The notes: generated from the sequence alone by a model not told the origin. Counted from the first letter of the stretch, positions 8,932 to 18,590 are shown. The stretch: DNA of 64,000 nt from Parcubacteria group bacterium M10-OD1-1 (GCA_003056145.1 LSNL01000001.1:1-64000), one strand, 5' to 3'. Numbers and translations: made by a program.

Positions 8932-9018
8932 AATGTCCTCCAGCTGGTAAAGGTTAAAATAAGAAAAGAACTCTTTATGCTAAAATTATATTCCTCTTTT
9001 CTTTATGTGTCCAAATTA

Positions 9019-9047
9019 TTGACAATTTTCCTAGTGTCCTATATACT
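9019..9047 (+). promoter_or_regulatory. Strong sigma70 promoter of the marR efflux operon
   Basis: TTGACA (9019-9024) and TATACT (9042-9047) are separated by 17 bases, near-consensus. Two copies of GTGTCC (9007-9012 and 9034-9039) bracket the -35 element and sit 27 bases apart; they could be regulator contacts but are not palindromic like a classic MarR operator. The start codon of marR is at 9080. Confidence 0.65.
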
Positions 9048-9079
9048 TAGAAAATCTAATAATTAGCCTACTTAATAAA

Positions 9080-9490
9080 ATGAGCCACTCAATTGATGAA
9101 ATAATTTCTTTGATTTTTAAAGTAAGACGAAATCTCGTTGAGCAATCTTTTAAAAATCAACCTACTAATTTTTCCTTCCTGCATTTTATTTCCTTACGTT
9201 TTATTGAGAAAAATAATCCTGTTATGAGAGAAATTGCCGATTTTTTGGCAATTACTCCCCCTTCAGCCACTTCTTTAACTAACACTCTTTTTTCACAAGG
9301 ATATATCGATAGAGTTGCTGATAAAGATGACCGTCGGGTTGTCAGAATTGTGATTGCTAAAAAAGGAATTCAACAAATCAGAAAATGCAAAGAAAAAATG
9401 AGATTAAATATGCAAGAAAATCTTTCAAGGCTAAGTATTTCACAACAAAAGAATTTCATAAAAATTTTAACCAAATTAATTAAACCCTAA
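9080..9490 (+). CDS. MarR-family transcriptional regulator
   Basis: Winged helix-turn-helix regulator of 136 residues, the normal MarR size. The recognition part reads MREIADFLAITPPSATSLTNTLFSQGYIDR, followed by the wing KDDRRVVRIVIAKKG with the conserved DxR. N- and C-terminal helices would form the dimer interface. It is the first gene of a four-gene unit with two adaptor proteins and an EmrB-type pump, matching the classic arrangement in which a MarR repressor controls the efflux genes and is released by the pump substrate. Regulation of its own promoter is inferred from position. Confidence 0.85.
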   Translation: MSHSIDEIISLIFKVRRNLVEQSFKNQPTNFSFLHFISLRFIEKNNPVMREIADFLAITPPSATSLTNTLFSQGYIDRVADKDDRRVVRIVIAKKGIQQIRKCKEKMRLNMQENLSRLSISQQKNFIKILTKLIKP

Positions 9491-9504
9491 TTTCAAATAA
9501 AATA

Positions 9505-10380
9505 ATGAGTAAAAAAATTATTACCCTAATATCACTCTCCTTAATCATTTTTGGATTAGGAATTATTAGCTTTATTAAATTCAATTCAGCTGATTTATTA
9601 AAAAACACTGTTAAGGTTACCAATAATAAAAATACATCTAAAAAAATAAGCTTTGATGGAGTTGTTACAGCAGAAAAGTCTGCAAATCTTGGCTTTCAAA
9701 TGAGTGGAAAATTAGTTTCTCTCCTTTATAAAGTCGGAGACCAAGTAAAAAAAGGAACTGTTTTAGCTAAGATTGACAAACAAAGTGCTTCTGCTGAATA
9801 TAATCAAGCAATTACTGGAGAAAATATGGCCAAATTAAGAGTAAACCAACTCAAACAATCCCTAAAATCAGAAAAGTTAGAATTAAAAAAACTTAGACAC
9901 GCCGGAAATAGAGATAAAGAAATTCAAAAAGCCAAAGTTAATGAGGTTCGTTCCAGTATTAGTGAGCAAGAAGAAGTAATTAAACACGCTCAGTCCAATG
10001 TTAGATTGGCTAAAATTAATTTAAATAAAACTAATATCATCGCTCCTTTTACTGGGACTATAACAAAACAAGCCGTAGAAATTGGAGAAACTGTGACTGC
10101 TAATGTATCCATTATTAGTTTGGAAACTATCAATAACTTGAAGCTAGAAGGCTATGTCTCCCAAGCTCAACTTGGAAAAATAAAAATTGGTAATCAAGCT
10201 CAAGTAGTTTTCGGTGCATCTGGAAATAATACTCCTGTCAATGCACATATAGTTATGATTGATCCATCTGAAACAATTATAAATAACGCTCCCGCTTACA
10301 AAATAACGCTAGCTTTTGAAAACCAGCCAGAAAATATAAAACCCGGGATTAGTGCTAATATTAATATCTTAAAAAATTAA
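9505..10380 (+). CDS. HlyD/RND-type membrane-fusion (adaptor) protein
   Basis: Adaptor subunit of 291 residues with one N-terminal membrane anchor (about residues 5-25). The layout is a first lipoyl half (LGFQMSGKLVSLLYKVGDQVKKGTVLAKID), a coiled-coil hairpin rich in K/E/Q (about 95-165), a second lipoyl half (TNIIAPFTGTITKQAVEIGETV) and a beta-barrel domain ending IKPGISANINIL. In Gram-negatives such proteins link an inner-membrane pump to an outer-membrane channel. Here, with no outer-membrane partner visible, it may extend the pump across the wall. It starts 14 bases after marR and is probably in the same transcript. Confidence 0.85.
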   Translation: MSKKIITLISLSLIIFGLGIISFIKFNSADLLKNTVKVTNNKNTSKKISFDGVVTAEKSANLGFQMSGKLVSLLYKVGDQVKKGTVLAKIDKQSASAEYNQAITGENMAKLRVNQLKQSLKSEKLELKKLRHAGNRDKEIQKAKVNEVRSSISEQEEVIKHAQSNVRLAKINLNKTNIIAPFTGTITKQAVEIGETVTANVSIISLETINNLKLEGYVSQAQLGKIKIGNQAQVVFGASGNNTPVNAHIVMIDPSETIINNAPAYKITLAFENQPENIKPGISANINILKN

Positions 10381-10402
10381 TTATTTAATTGGAAACAAAC
10401 TT

Positions 10403-11053
10403 ATGGAAACTGATAAAATAAATTCTAATAAAAATGAAATCAGCAAAAAAAAAGGTATTTTAACTTTATCAATAATATTTATAATCGTTGGAGGATTGGT
10501 TGGGTATTTTTATTGGAAAATTAATAGTACCAGAATTTACATTGAAGACGCTCAGATTTTGGCACCGAAGATTGCACTTTCTTCTGCAAACGGAGGTGTT
10601 TTACGAGAACTATTTGTAAAAGTTGGAGACACTGTTTCTGCCAATACTAAAGTTGCCCAAGTTGGTTATAATATAATTACCACAAAAGTGCCTGGAATTA
10701 TTATTAATGTCAAAAATAATATTGGAGAAAATTTTTCTCCAGGACAAGCAGTAGCAACTATGATAAATACGTCTGATTTACAAGTTGTAGCTAGCATTCA
10801 AGAAAATAAAGGTTTAAATAAGATACGAATTGGAGATAAAGCCTATTTTACAGTTGATGCTTTTGGATCACAAAGATTCCCTGCTATTGTTGATGAAATA
10901 AGTCCAACTTCTAAGACCGCTGACGTAGTTTTTAATATTTCTGACAAAAGGCAGGAAAATTATTTTAATGTAAAATTAAATTTTGATGAAAATAAATATC
11001 CACAGTTTAGAAACGGGATGTCAGCTAAAGCCTGGGTGTATAAGACTAAATAA
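10403..11053 (+). CDS. Second, hairpin-less HlyD-like adaptor
   Basis: Adaptor-like protein of 216 residues with an N-terminal membrane helix (about 18-38). It has a compact lipoyl domain whose halves (ANGGVLRELFVKVGDTVSANTKVAQV and VPGIIINVKNNIGENFSPGQAVATM) are joined without any coiled-coil hairpin. A beta-barrel domain containing IRIGDKAYFTVDAF and ending FRNGMSAKAWVY follows. It resembles EmrA-type proteins that pair with DHA2 pumps but is shortened. Having two different adaptors in one operon is unusual; they may form a mixed assembly or serve separate steps. Confidence 0.75.
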   Translation: METDKINSNKNEISKKKGILTLSIIFIIVGGLVGYFYWKINSTRIYIEDAQILAPKIALSSANGGVLRELFVKVGDTVSANTKVAQVGYNIITTKVPGIIINVKNNIGENFSPGQAVATMINTSDLQVVASIQENKGLNKIRIGDKAYFTVDAFGSQRFPAIVDEISPTSKTADVVFNISDKRQENYFNVKLNFDENKYPQFRNGMSAKAWVYKTK

Positions 11054-11055
11054 AT

Positions 11056-12534
11056 ATGAGAGCAAACAGAAAAGAAAAAAAGAATTTCAAATGGTTCATC
11101 CTTTTGACTGTTATTGTGGGAACTTTTTTAGGCAGGCTTGACCAAACGATTGTTAATTTAGCTTTACCAAAAATAATTGATGATTTTAGTATTTCAATTA
11201 ATTCTGCTGGTTGGATTATTACTGCCTACATTTTAGCTAACGCAATTTTTGTACCAATTTGGGGAAAACTTGGGGACCTTAAAGGACAAAAGAAAGTCTA
11301 TATTATTGGTTTTTCGCTTTTTATCTTTGGATCTGCCCTTTCTGGATTTGCTTGGAATTTAGGTTCTATGATTGTATTTCGTATTATTCAGGCAATCGCC
11401 AGTAGTGCTGATTATCCAACCGCGATGGCAATCTTAGCTTTAAATTTTAAGGCTGGACGAGAAAGAGCTCAGGCATTGGGAATTTGGTCATCTTCTTTTG
11501 CAGCAGCATCAGTTATCGGACCACTTCTTGGAGGACCACTAATTGATAATTTTGGTTGGCGCAGTATTTTTTTAGTTAATATTCCAGTAGGAATTATAGG
11601 CATCTTAATGGCTATGGCTTTTATTAAAGAAAGTGATATTCAAAGAGAAAAGGGAGCTTTTGATTGGTGGGGTGCAATAACCTTAGGAATTTCACTTAGT
11701 ACTCTTGTTTTAGTCTTAGACAAAGGTATGGATTGGGGCTGGATTTCAATTTCGGCTCTATTTTCTTATTTAACTTCTATTATATTTTTTTATTTGTTCG
11801 TCAAAATTGAAAATAAACATCAGAACGCAATTATTAATTTAAATTTTTTTAAAAACAAAGTTTTTGTTACAGTTTTAGCAAACAGTGGAGTTGTATTTAT
11901 GGGTATGATGGGTGCTATTTTCTTGGTTCCAATCTTTGCTCAAATGTTTTTGGGATATAACGCAACTCAAACTGGCTATCTTTTTATCCCAATGGCGTTT
12001 TTACTTGTAATTTCAGCTTCCATCGGTGGACGATTTAATGACAAACTCCCTGTCCGTCCAGTTCTAATTATTAGCACTTTCGTAGCAGGGCTAGGATTCT
12101 ATTTATTCTCTTTTTTAGATCCGCGTTCTGGAGCTTGGGCAATTATGATTCCCATGAGTATTTTAGCAATTGGAATAGGATTTGGAATGCCACTGAGAAC
12201 AAACATTATCGCTTCTTCTGTTGAGCCCAATGAAGTTGGTTCCGCTTCTGCAGTAATGGCCTTAGTTCGAAATATCGCTGGAGCCTTTGGAGTAGCCCTC
12301 TTTGGGACTCTTTTACAAAATTTTCAAGAATCCAATGTTTTGAAGATTGCCCAACACTCAACAATTCATATTCACAGTATGCAAATTTTTAAGCAAGCTA
12401 TCGGACTGATAATCCTAAAAGCAGATATAAGATCATATGATCAGGTTTTCTTTTGGGCCGCCATGTTGACAATGATTGGATCATTCACCGCCTATTGGAT
12501 AAAAATTAAAAATAAAAACCAAAAAAAAATTTAA
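11056..12534 (+). CDS. EmrB/QacA-type MFS drug:H+ antiporter (DHA2, 14 TM)
   Basis: Major facilitator of 492 residues with 13-14 predicted membrane helices. Family marks are RLDQTIVNLALPKI in helix 1 (DHA2 motif D1), the loop 2-3 motif GKLGDLKGQKKVYIIG (motif A) and GPLLGGPLIDNFGWRSIFLVNIPVG (antiporter motif C). It starts three bases after the second adaptor, so the genes are coupled. Expected role: proton-driven export of hydrophobic or cationic toxic compounds, with the adaptors carrying the substrate outward. The actual substrate is not predictable. Confidence 0.9.
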   Translation: MRANRKEKKNFKWFILLTVIVGTFLGRLDQTIVNLALPKIIDDFSISINSAGWIITAYILANAIFVPIWGKLGDLKGQKKVYIIGFSLFIFGSALSGFAWNLGSMIVFRIIQAIASSADYPTAMAILALNFKAGRERAQALGIWSSSFAAASVIGPLLGGPLIDNFGWRSIFLVNIPVGIIGILMAMAFIKESDIQREKGAFDWWGAITLGISLSTLVLVLDKGMDWGWISISALFSYLTSIIFFYLFVKIENKHQNAIINLNFFKNKVFVTVLANSGVVFMGMMGAIFLVPIFAQMFLGYNATQTGYLFIPMAFLLVISASIGGRFNDKLPVRPVLIISTFVAGLGFYLFSFLDPRSGAWAIMIPMSILAIGIGFGMPLRTNIIASSVEPNEVGSASAVMALVRNIAGAFGVALFGTLLQNFQESNVLKIAQHSTIHIHSMQIFKQAIGLIILKADIRSYDQVFFWAAMLTMIGSFTAYWIKIKNKNQKKI

Positions 12535-12670
12535 GCTTGTCTTTAAAAAAGGACTACTTTTCTTAACTATATATTTAATAAATCCGATTTCAAATAATTT
12601 TCTCCCGCTTGCTAAATTTTTCTAGTAAGTCTATAATAACCTATCACTTTTATATTTAATAAAATTTAAG

Positions 12671-13930
12671 ATGAAAAATAATTTTGAAAAATTTGATATC
12701 GCAGTCATCGGTGGTGGACCAACTGGAATGATGTCTGCTATTCAAGCTAGTGCTAAAGGAGCTAGAGTTATTTTAATTGAAAAAAATAAATATCTCGGCG
12801 TGAAACTTTTAATGACTGGCAAAGGACGTTGTAATATTACTAATAACTCTTCTATTGAGGATATTATTGAAACAATTGGAAAGTCTGGACGCTTTCTCTT
12901 CTCAGCTCTTTATCAATTTGGTCCAACGGATATTATAAATTTTTTTGAGAAAGAAAATGTGCCTTTAAAAACAGAAAGAGGAAAAAGAGTTTTTCCTCAA
13001 AGTAATCAAGCTAGAGATATTTTAAAAATCCTTCTGCAAACTTTGAAAAATAATAAAGTTACTGTTCGCACTAACTCGCAAGTCGTCAAAATAACCCAGG
13101 AAAACAATTTGATTTCTAAACTTGTTTTAGCTAATAAAAAAATTATTTCCGCTGATAAATTTATAGTTTGCACTGGCGGAAAATCTTATCCCTTGACTGG
13201 TTCTACAGGAGAAGGCTATAAATGGTTAAAGAAACTTGGGCATACTATTGTTCCTCTATTTCCAGCTCTGACGCCTATTATTATCCAAGAAAAAATTCCA
13301 AAACAGTTAGAAGGATTAAGTTTAAAAAATGTAACTATTAGTTTTTGGAAAGATAATAAAAAAATTATTTCTCAATTTGGTGAAGCTATTTTTACCTCCG
13401 AAGGAATGAGCGGTCCAATTATCATTGAAGCAAGTAAGCTCCTTGGCTCTTTTTTGTCGGCTAACCTTCAATTATCTATTGATTTCAAACCTGGATTAAA
13501 TTATGAACAGCTAGATAAGAGATTGCAAAAAGATTTTCAAAAATTTAATAATAAGCTTTTTAAAAACAGTTTGGAAGAACTTCTACCTAAAAAACTTATT
13601 CCTATTATAATTAAATTATCCAAAATAAATCCTCAAAAAAAAGTTAACCTAATTACCAAAGAAGAAAGAAAAAAATTAAATCATCTACTAAAAAAATTCA
13701 CCCTTACTATTAAAAATATCGCTGGTTTTGAAAAAGCAATAATCACTAGTGGTGGAGTAAGTTTAAAAGAAGTTAATCCTCAGACTATGCAATCAAAAAT
13801 TTTCCCTAATTTATTTTTAGCTGGAGAAATACTTGATTTAGATGGACCTACTGGTGGTTATAATTTACAAATATGTTGGAGTACTGGTTATGTAGCCGGT
13901 CAAAACGCTAGTTTTAATCTTGCAAAATAA
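12671..13930 (+). CDS. FAD-dependent oxidoreductase of the HI0933/YhiN/BaiN family
   Basis: Flavoprotein of 419 residues. The N-terminal dinucleotide fold shows IAVIGGGPTGMMSAIQASAKG and the E acceptor in IEKNKYLGVKLLMTGKGRCNITN, which is characteristic of the HI0933 family. The C-terminal FAD motif is FPNLFLAGEILDLDGPTGGYNLQICWSTGYVAG. The inserted middle domain (about 195-340) is typical. Physiological reactions of most members are unknown; one relative, BaiN, reduces bile-acid intermediates. It precedes cfa by about 55 bases and could share its transcript. Confidence 0.9.
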   Translation: MKNNFEKFDIAVIGGGPTGMMSAIQASAKGARVILIEKNKYLGVKLLMTGKGRCNITNNSSIEDIIETIGKSGRFLFSALYQFGPTDIINFFEKENVPLKTERGKRVFPQSNQARDILKILLQTLKNNKVTVRTNSQVVKITQENNLISKLVLANKKIISADKFIVCTGGKSYPLTGSTGEGYKWLKKLGHTIVPLFPALTPIIIQEKIPKQLEGLSLKNVTISFWKDNKKIISQFGEAIFTSEGMSGPIIIEASKLLGSFLSANLQLSIDFKPGLNYEQLDKRLQKDFQKFNNKLFKNSLEELLPKKLIPIIIKLSKINPQKKVNLITKEERKKLNHLLKKFTLTIKNIAGFEKAIITSGGVSLKEVNPQTMQSKIFPNLFLAGEILDLDGPTGGYNLQICWSTGYVAGQNASFNLAK

Positions 13931-13986
13931 ATTCTACCCGAGTATATTAAAAATAGCGTCCTAATTATCTTGAGAGAAGAAACTTG

Positions 13987-15111
13987 ATGAATTCACCTTC
14001 AAAAAATTTTACTCTAATTAAAAATCTCTTTGATTTAGCAGATATTCAAATCAATGGTAATCACCCATGGGATATTCAAGTCAAAAACGAGAATTTATAT
14101 TCCCGTCTTTTAAAAAATCCTTCCCTAAATTTAGGTGAATCTTACATGGCTGGTTGGTGGGATGTTCAACAACTAGATAAATTTTTTAGCAAACTTCTTA
14201 AAGCCAATCTAGATCAGAAAATTAGAAAAAGCCCTCAATTGCTTTGGCAGTTAGGATTGAACATCATTTTTAATTATCAAAATAAAAGACACGCTTTTGA
14301 GGTTGGGGAAAAACATTACGATTTAGGTAATAATCTTTACTCAGCAATGTTAGATTCTCGTAAAGTTTATACCTGTGGTTATTGGAAAAAAGCAACCAAT
14401 CTAGAAGAAGCTCAAGAAGCTAAGCTAGATTTAGTTTGTCAAAAATTAAATTTAAAACCAGGGCAAAAAATCCTTGATATCGGTTGTGGTTGGGGAAGTT
14501 TTGCTAAATTTGCTGCAGAGCGATATGGAGTAGAAGTAGTAGGTATTACAGTTTCTAAAGAGCAAGCTAAACTAGCGCAAGAACTTTGTCTTGGCTTACC
14601 AGTAAAAATTTTATTAAAAGATTATCGGGATTTAAACGAAAAATTTGATCATATTGTTTCGCTTGGTATGTTTGAGCATGTTGGACCAAAAAATTATCGT
14701 AATTTTATGCAAATTGTTAGGCGCTCACTTAAAGACAATGGGCTCTTTCTTCTACACACTATTGGTCATGACTATTCCACTACCTCTCTTGATCCTTGGA
14801 TTGAAAAATATATTTTTCCTAACGGTATGCTACCTTCACTAAAACAAATCGCCACCGCTACAGAAAAATTATTTATCATTGAAGATTGGCATACTTTTGG
14901 AGCTGATTATGATAAGACTTTAATGGCTTGGTTTAAAAATTTTGATCAAAACTGGGGAAAAATTAAGGCTCAATATGGTGAAAGATTTTACCGAATGTGG
15001 AAATATTATCTTCTATCTTGTGCTGGATCTTTTCGCTCTAGAAATAATAATTTATGGCAAATTGTTTTATCTAAAGAAGGTGTCCCAGGTGGATATAAAT
15101 CAATAAGATAA
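13987..15111 (+). CDS. cfa: Cyclopropane-fatty-acyl-phospholipid synthase
   Basis: SAM-dependent enzyme of 374 residues that methylenates unsaturated acyl chains in membrane phospholipids. The N-terminal lipid-binding part contains LGESYMAGWWDV. The active-site region reads EVGEKHYDLGNNLYSAML and YTCGYWKKA (conserved Cys 130). The SAM loop is ILDIGCGWGSF (162-172), and SLGMFEHVGPKNY carries the conserved glutamate. ATG at 13987 is preferred over the TTG three bases upstream; a GAGAGAAG stretch lies ahead. A gene for modifying phospholipid chains is notable in a lineage that usually cannot make fatty acids and is thought to take lipids from its host. Confidence 0.93.
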   Translation: MNSPSKNFTLIKNLFDLADIQINGNHPWDIQVKNENLYSRLLKNPSLNLGESYMAGWWDVQQLDKFFSKLLKANLDQKIRKSPQLLWQLGLNIIFNYQNKRHAFEVGEKHYDLGNNLYSAMLDSRKVYTCGYWKKATNLEEAQEAKLDLVCQKLNLKPGQKILDIGCGWGSFAKFAAERYGVEVVGITVSKEQAKLAQELCLGLPVKILLKDYRDLNEKFDHIVSLGMFEHVGPKNYRNFMQIVRRSLKDNGLFLLHTIGHDYSTTSLDPWIEKYIFPNGMLPSLKQIATATEKLFIIEDWHTFGADYDKTLMAWFKNFDQNWGKIKAQYGERFYRMWKYYLLSCAGSFRSRNNNLWQIVLSKEGVPGGYKSIR

Positions 15112-15220
15112 AATCATTGTCCATCTATTCTAATACTATCTATTTTAAAATATAAAAGGGAAAGTTTATTCCAGATTCTCTGATTCAGATAAATCAATCT
15201 AACACATCTACCAATAGTCC

Positions 15221-16624
15221 TTAATAATCTTTTAATTTAATAATCGTTTCGTGTTCTCTAATTTTTTCTAAGGCTTTAGCTTCAATTTGACGAATTCTTT
15301 CTCTAGTTACACCAAACTCTTGACCCACTTCTTCCAAGGTGTGTGTTACTCCATCGTCAAGACCAAATCTAATTTTTAAAATTTTCTGTTCTCTTGGTGT
15401 AAGATCATTAAGTATTTCTATAATATGTTCTTTCAACATTTTACGAGAGGCTGTTTGATTAGGCATTACCGTTTCTGTATCTTCAATAAAATCTCCTAAA
15501 ACGCTATCATCATCAGAATCACCAACAGAAGTTTCTAAAGAAACTGTCTCCTGAGAAATCTTCATAATATGTCTAATTTTATCTACCTCTAATCCCATTT
15601 CTACTGCTACCTCCTCTGGCAGAGGCTCTCTACCTAAATCCTGAACCAACCTTCTAGTTATTTGGATATATTTATTGATTGTTTCTACCATATGAACTGG
15701 AATCCGGATAGTCCTGGATTGATCTGCTAAGGCTCTAGTTACTGCTTGTCTAATCCACCAAGTAGCGTAAGTTGAAAACTTATAACCTTTTTTATAATCA
15801 AATTTCTCCACTGCTCTAAATAACCCAATATTTCCTTCTTGAATTAAGTCTAAAAGAGAAAGATTGTGTGAACGACCAACATATTTTTTCGCAATACTAA
15901 CCACTAAGCGGAGATTAGCTTCGGTTAACCTTTGCTTGGCCATTGAATCACCTTTTTCAATTCTTTTAGCTAAGGCCACTTCTTCTTCAGTTTTTAATAG
16001 ATTTACTCTTCCGATTTCCCGAAGATACATTTGAACTAAATCAGCTGAAGCATCTTCAGGAGCTACAAATTGTTGTAAAATATTCTTCTTTCTCTTTTTC
16101 TTACTATTTTTTTCTTTTTCTAAATTTTCAGAAATTTTATCAGTTTCCATTTTCAACATTTCATCCGAACTAATCACTTTAATATTTTCTTGCTCTAATC
16201 GCTCATAAAGCTCTTCTAATTTTTCAATTTCTATTTCTGCATTAGGAATAATATGCATTATTTCATCTTCGGTGATAAAACCTCTTTGCTTTCCCCGGTA
16301 AATAAAATCCTCTACATTATCGTGTTGTTTTTGATCTTTTTTAGTTTTTTTTGCTCGCTGAGATAAAGGAGCTTTTTTCTTTCTGCCTTTTTTAACTACT
16401 TTTTTAACTATTCTTTCTGATTTCTTTTTGTTCTTTTTGTTTTTTTTGTTATTAGCTACTTTTTTAATAGTAGTCTTCTTTTTAACTACTTTTTTAACCA
16501 TTTTTTTAGGTTTTTTATTTTTTTTAGAAATTACTTTTTTAATCACTTTTTTCTTAGTAGTCGCTTTCTGAGATGTTCGTCGAAGTGTTTTTTTAGTCTT
16601 GATTACCTTTTTTATTTTGACCAT
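15221..16624 (-). CDS. rpoD: Primary sigma factor RpoD with lysine-rich N-terminal tail
   Basis: Housekeeping sigma-70 of 467 residues. Residues 1-100 form an extremely basic, low-complexity tail of repeated KKVVKK/TTIKK units, like a histone H1 tail. Region 1.1 follows (about 101-155), then region 1.2 (ADLVQMYLREIGRVNLL), region 2 (NLRLVVSIAKKYVGRSHNLSL... YATWWIRQAVTRAL), region 3 (HMVETINK...) and region 4 with the helix-turn-helix TLEEVGQEFGVTRERIRQIE. The conserved parts match group 1 sigma factors and explain the TTGACA/TATAAT-like promoters seen here. It lies 148 bases downstream of dnaG on the same strand, a remnant of the macromolecular-synthesis operon. Confidence 0.95.
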   Translation of the reverse strand: MVKIKKVIKTKKTLRRTSQKATTKKKVIKKVISKKNKKPKKMVKKVVKKKTTIKKVANNKKNKKNKKKSERIVKKVVKKGRKKKAPLSQRAKKTKKDQKQHDNVEDFIYRGKQRGFITEDEIMHIIPNAEIEIEKLEELYERLEQENIKVISSDEMLKMETDKISENLEKEKNSKKKRKKNILQQFVAPEDASADLVQMYLREIGRVNLLKTEEEVALAKRIEKGDSMAKQRLTEANLRLVVSIAKKYVGRSHNLSLLDLIQEGNIGLFRAVEKFDYKKGYKFSTYATWWIRQAVTRALADQSRTIRIPVHMVETINKYIQITRRLVQDLGREPLPEEVAVEMGLEVDKIRHIMKISQETVSLETSVGDSDDDSVLGDFIEDTETVMPNQTASRKMLKEHIIEILNDLTPREQKILKIRFGLDDGVTHTLEEVGQEFGVTRERIRQIEAKALEKIREHETIIKLKDY

Positions 16625-16772
16625 AATAATTTAATAACAAGTGACGCAATCAGTTTAACAAAAACTTCTTGCGCCTAATATTTTATTTAAGTAATAATTT
16701 TTATAATTACAATTTATTCTCACAAAACCGCAAACATCCCGCTCTTAACGCGGGAAAGAAAAAATATTTATT

Positions 16773-18590
16773 CTATTTCGTTATTTCTATCAATTCTTTA
16801 GAAATTTTATCAAATTCTTGTCGTAAAAACAATACTACTGATTTATCCCCTTTTTCTTCAGCTACTTTTAAATCAGTTGTTATCTGAATTAATTCTTTTT
16901 TCTTGTCTTCTTTTTGAATTTCTTTCAAACAGTTTTCAAAATCTTCTAAGGGGTTATCAATTTCAATTTCTTCTAACTTATTATCTAGCCCTAGTTGAAA
17001 CTTTTTTTTGAAAAAAAGTTTTTCAATCCTAGTTCTTAAAGTTTGGTCGTCTCCTAATTGATTGATTAGTTTTTCAAAACTAAATTCAACTTCCTGACCT
17101 TTTTCCAACATTAAATTTAGAAGACTATCTTTAGGTAGAGAAATATTTCTTAAATCTTTCTCTGCCTTCTTCCAAACCTCTTTGGAAATAAGCATTAGCC
17201 CAATAAGCTCTTTCTTTAACACTTCTGCTTTAGGAAGTAATTCTGTTTCTTCCTCCTGATCAATAGGAGCTTCTTTTTTTTCTATTCTACTCTTAAGATT
17301 AGCCTTTTTCAGCATATCCGTCAATGCCACCTCTTTAACTTGAATTTCTTCACTTAATTTTTTAATCCAATCACTTTGCTCAATCGGATTTTCGATTTCC
17401 TTGACCATATCCAAAATTTCTTCAACTATCTTTTTTTTATCTTCTATTTTATTTTTATCAAATTTTTGAAAAATATTTTTGAAAAAATAATCTCTCACTG
17501 ATAATGAATTTTTAACCGCCTCCATTAAAGCTACTGGATTATCTTTAGCTAGCTCAGCCGCATCTTTTCCTTGAGGCAAACTAACGATTTTAATATTCAT
17601 CTCTTTAGCAAAACATAATTTAACACTTTTTTTAGTCGCTATTTCTCCCGCTTTATCCATATCAAAAAATATTTTAATATTTTTGGTATATCTTCCAATA
17701 ATGTTAATTTGATCTTCTGTCAAAGCTGTTCCAGAAACTGCTACGGTATTTTTTATTCCTACTTGATAAGAAGCAATGACATCCATATTCCCTTCTACTA
17801 ATAAGACAAAATCTTTTTGTTTGATTTCGTTTTTAGCTTTATCTAACCCATAAAGAACTTGGCTTTTATGATAAACTTTAGTTTCTGGAGTATTAACATA
17901 TTTTGCTTGTGATTCATCTCCTCCTGGTGCCACTCTAGCGCTATAACCTAAAATCTTCCCCGAATAATCAGAGATTGGAAACACTATTCGTTCTCTAAAC
18001 CGATCATAAAAATTATCACCAGCTCCTCCTGAGGCATAACTATTTTTTTCTACCAACAACCCCGTTAAGACTATTTCTTGAATTGTATAACCTCTTTTTA
18101 ATAAAAAATTTAAAATATTATTCCAACCTTCTGGGGCATAACCTAAACGAAAATCTTTAATAGTTTCTTCTGTTAAACCACGCTCAATTAGATATGATAA
18201 AATAGTTTTTCTTCCCGAACCTTTCCATAGTTGCACCTCATAAAATCGAGTTGCTAATTCTAAAATTTCTAAAGTTTTATCAGCTTTCTTATTTTGTTGA
18301 GAATTAAAAGATTTAAGTTGAACACCAGCCTTATCCGCTAAAAGCTTAAGAGCTTCTCTAAATTCTATCCCTTCCATCTCCATTACAAAGCCAAAAATAT
18401 CTCCACCTTTTCCGCAACCAAAACAATGCCAGATTTGTTTCTCCTCACTCACCATAAAAGATGGCGATTTTTCATTATGAAAAGGACAGGTAGTTCTAAA
18501 GCTAGTTCCCGCCTTTTTTAATTGAATATAGTCACTTAAAACATCTACTATATTCAACTTTGATTTTATATCCTCAACATCAGAATTCAT
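16773..18590 (-). CDS. dnaG: DNA primase DnaG
   Basis: Replicative primase of 605 residues that makes RNA primers at the fork. The N-terminal zinc site uses C35, H38, C56 and C59 (CPFHNEKSPSF, HCFGCGKGGD). The RNA-polymerase/TOPRIM core follows: FRERIVFPISD, then LLVEGNMDVIASYQ with the metal-binding Glu, and FFDMDKAGE. The C-terminal 200 residues are helical and would bind the DnaB helicase. It sits directly upstream of rpoD, as in many bacteria, but rpsU is absent. A small GC-rich hairpin (16738-16754) lies between the two genes. Confidence 0.95.
   Translation of the reverse strand: MNSDVEDIKSKLNIVDVLSDYIQLKKAGTSFRTTCPFHNEKSPSFMVSEEKQIWHCFGCGKGGDIFGFVMEMEGIEFREALKLLADKAGVQLKSFNSQQNKKADKTLEILELATRFYEVQLWKGSGRKTILSYLIERGLTEETIKDFRLGYAPEGWNNILNFLLKRGYTIQEIVLTGLLVEKNSYASGGAGDNFYDRFRERIVFPISDYSGKILGYSARVAPGGDESQAKYVNTPETKVYHKSQVLYGLDKAKNEIKQKDFVLLVEGNMDVIASYQVGIKNTVAVSGTALTEDQINIIGRYTKNIKIFFDMDKAGEIATKKSVKLCFAKEMNIKIVSLPQGKDAAELAKDNPVALMEAVKNSLSVRDYFFKNIFQKFDKNKIEDKKKIVEEILDMVKEIENPIEQSDWIKKLSEEIQVKEVALTDMLKKANLKSRIEKKEAPIDQEEETELLPKAEVLKKELIGLMLISKEVWKKAEKDLRNISLPKDSLLNLMLEKGQEVEFSFEKLINQLGDDQTLRTRIEKLFFKKKFQLGLDNKLEEIEIDNPLEDFENCLKEIQKEDKKKELIQITTDLKVAEEKGDKSVVLFLRQEFDKISKELIEITK

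Noticed and set aside
16738..16754. GC-rich hairpin between dnaG and rpoD as a terminator
   Set aside because: The stem is only 5 bp and no T-run follows on the minus strand; at most a weak pause or processing site.
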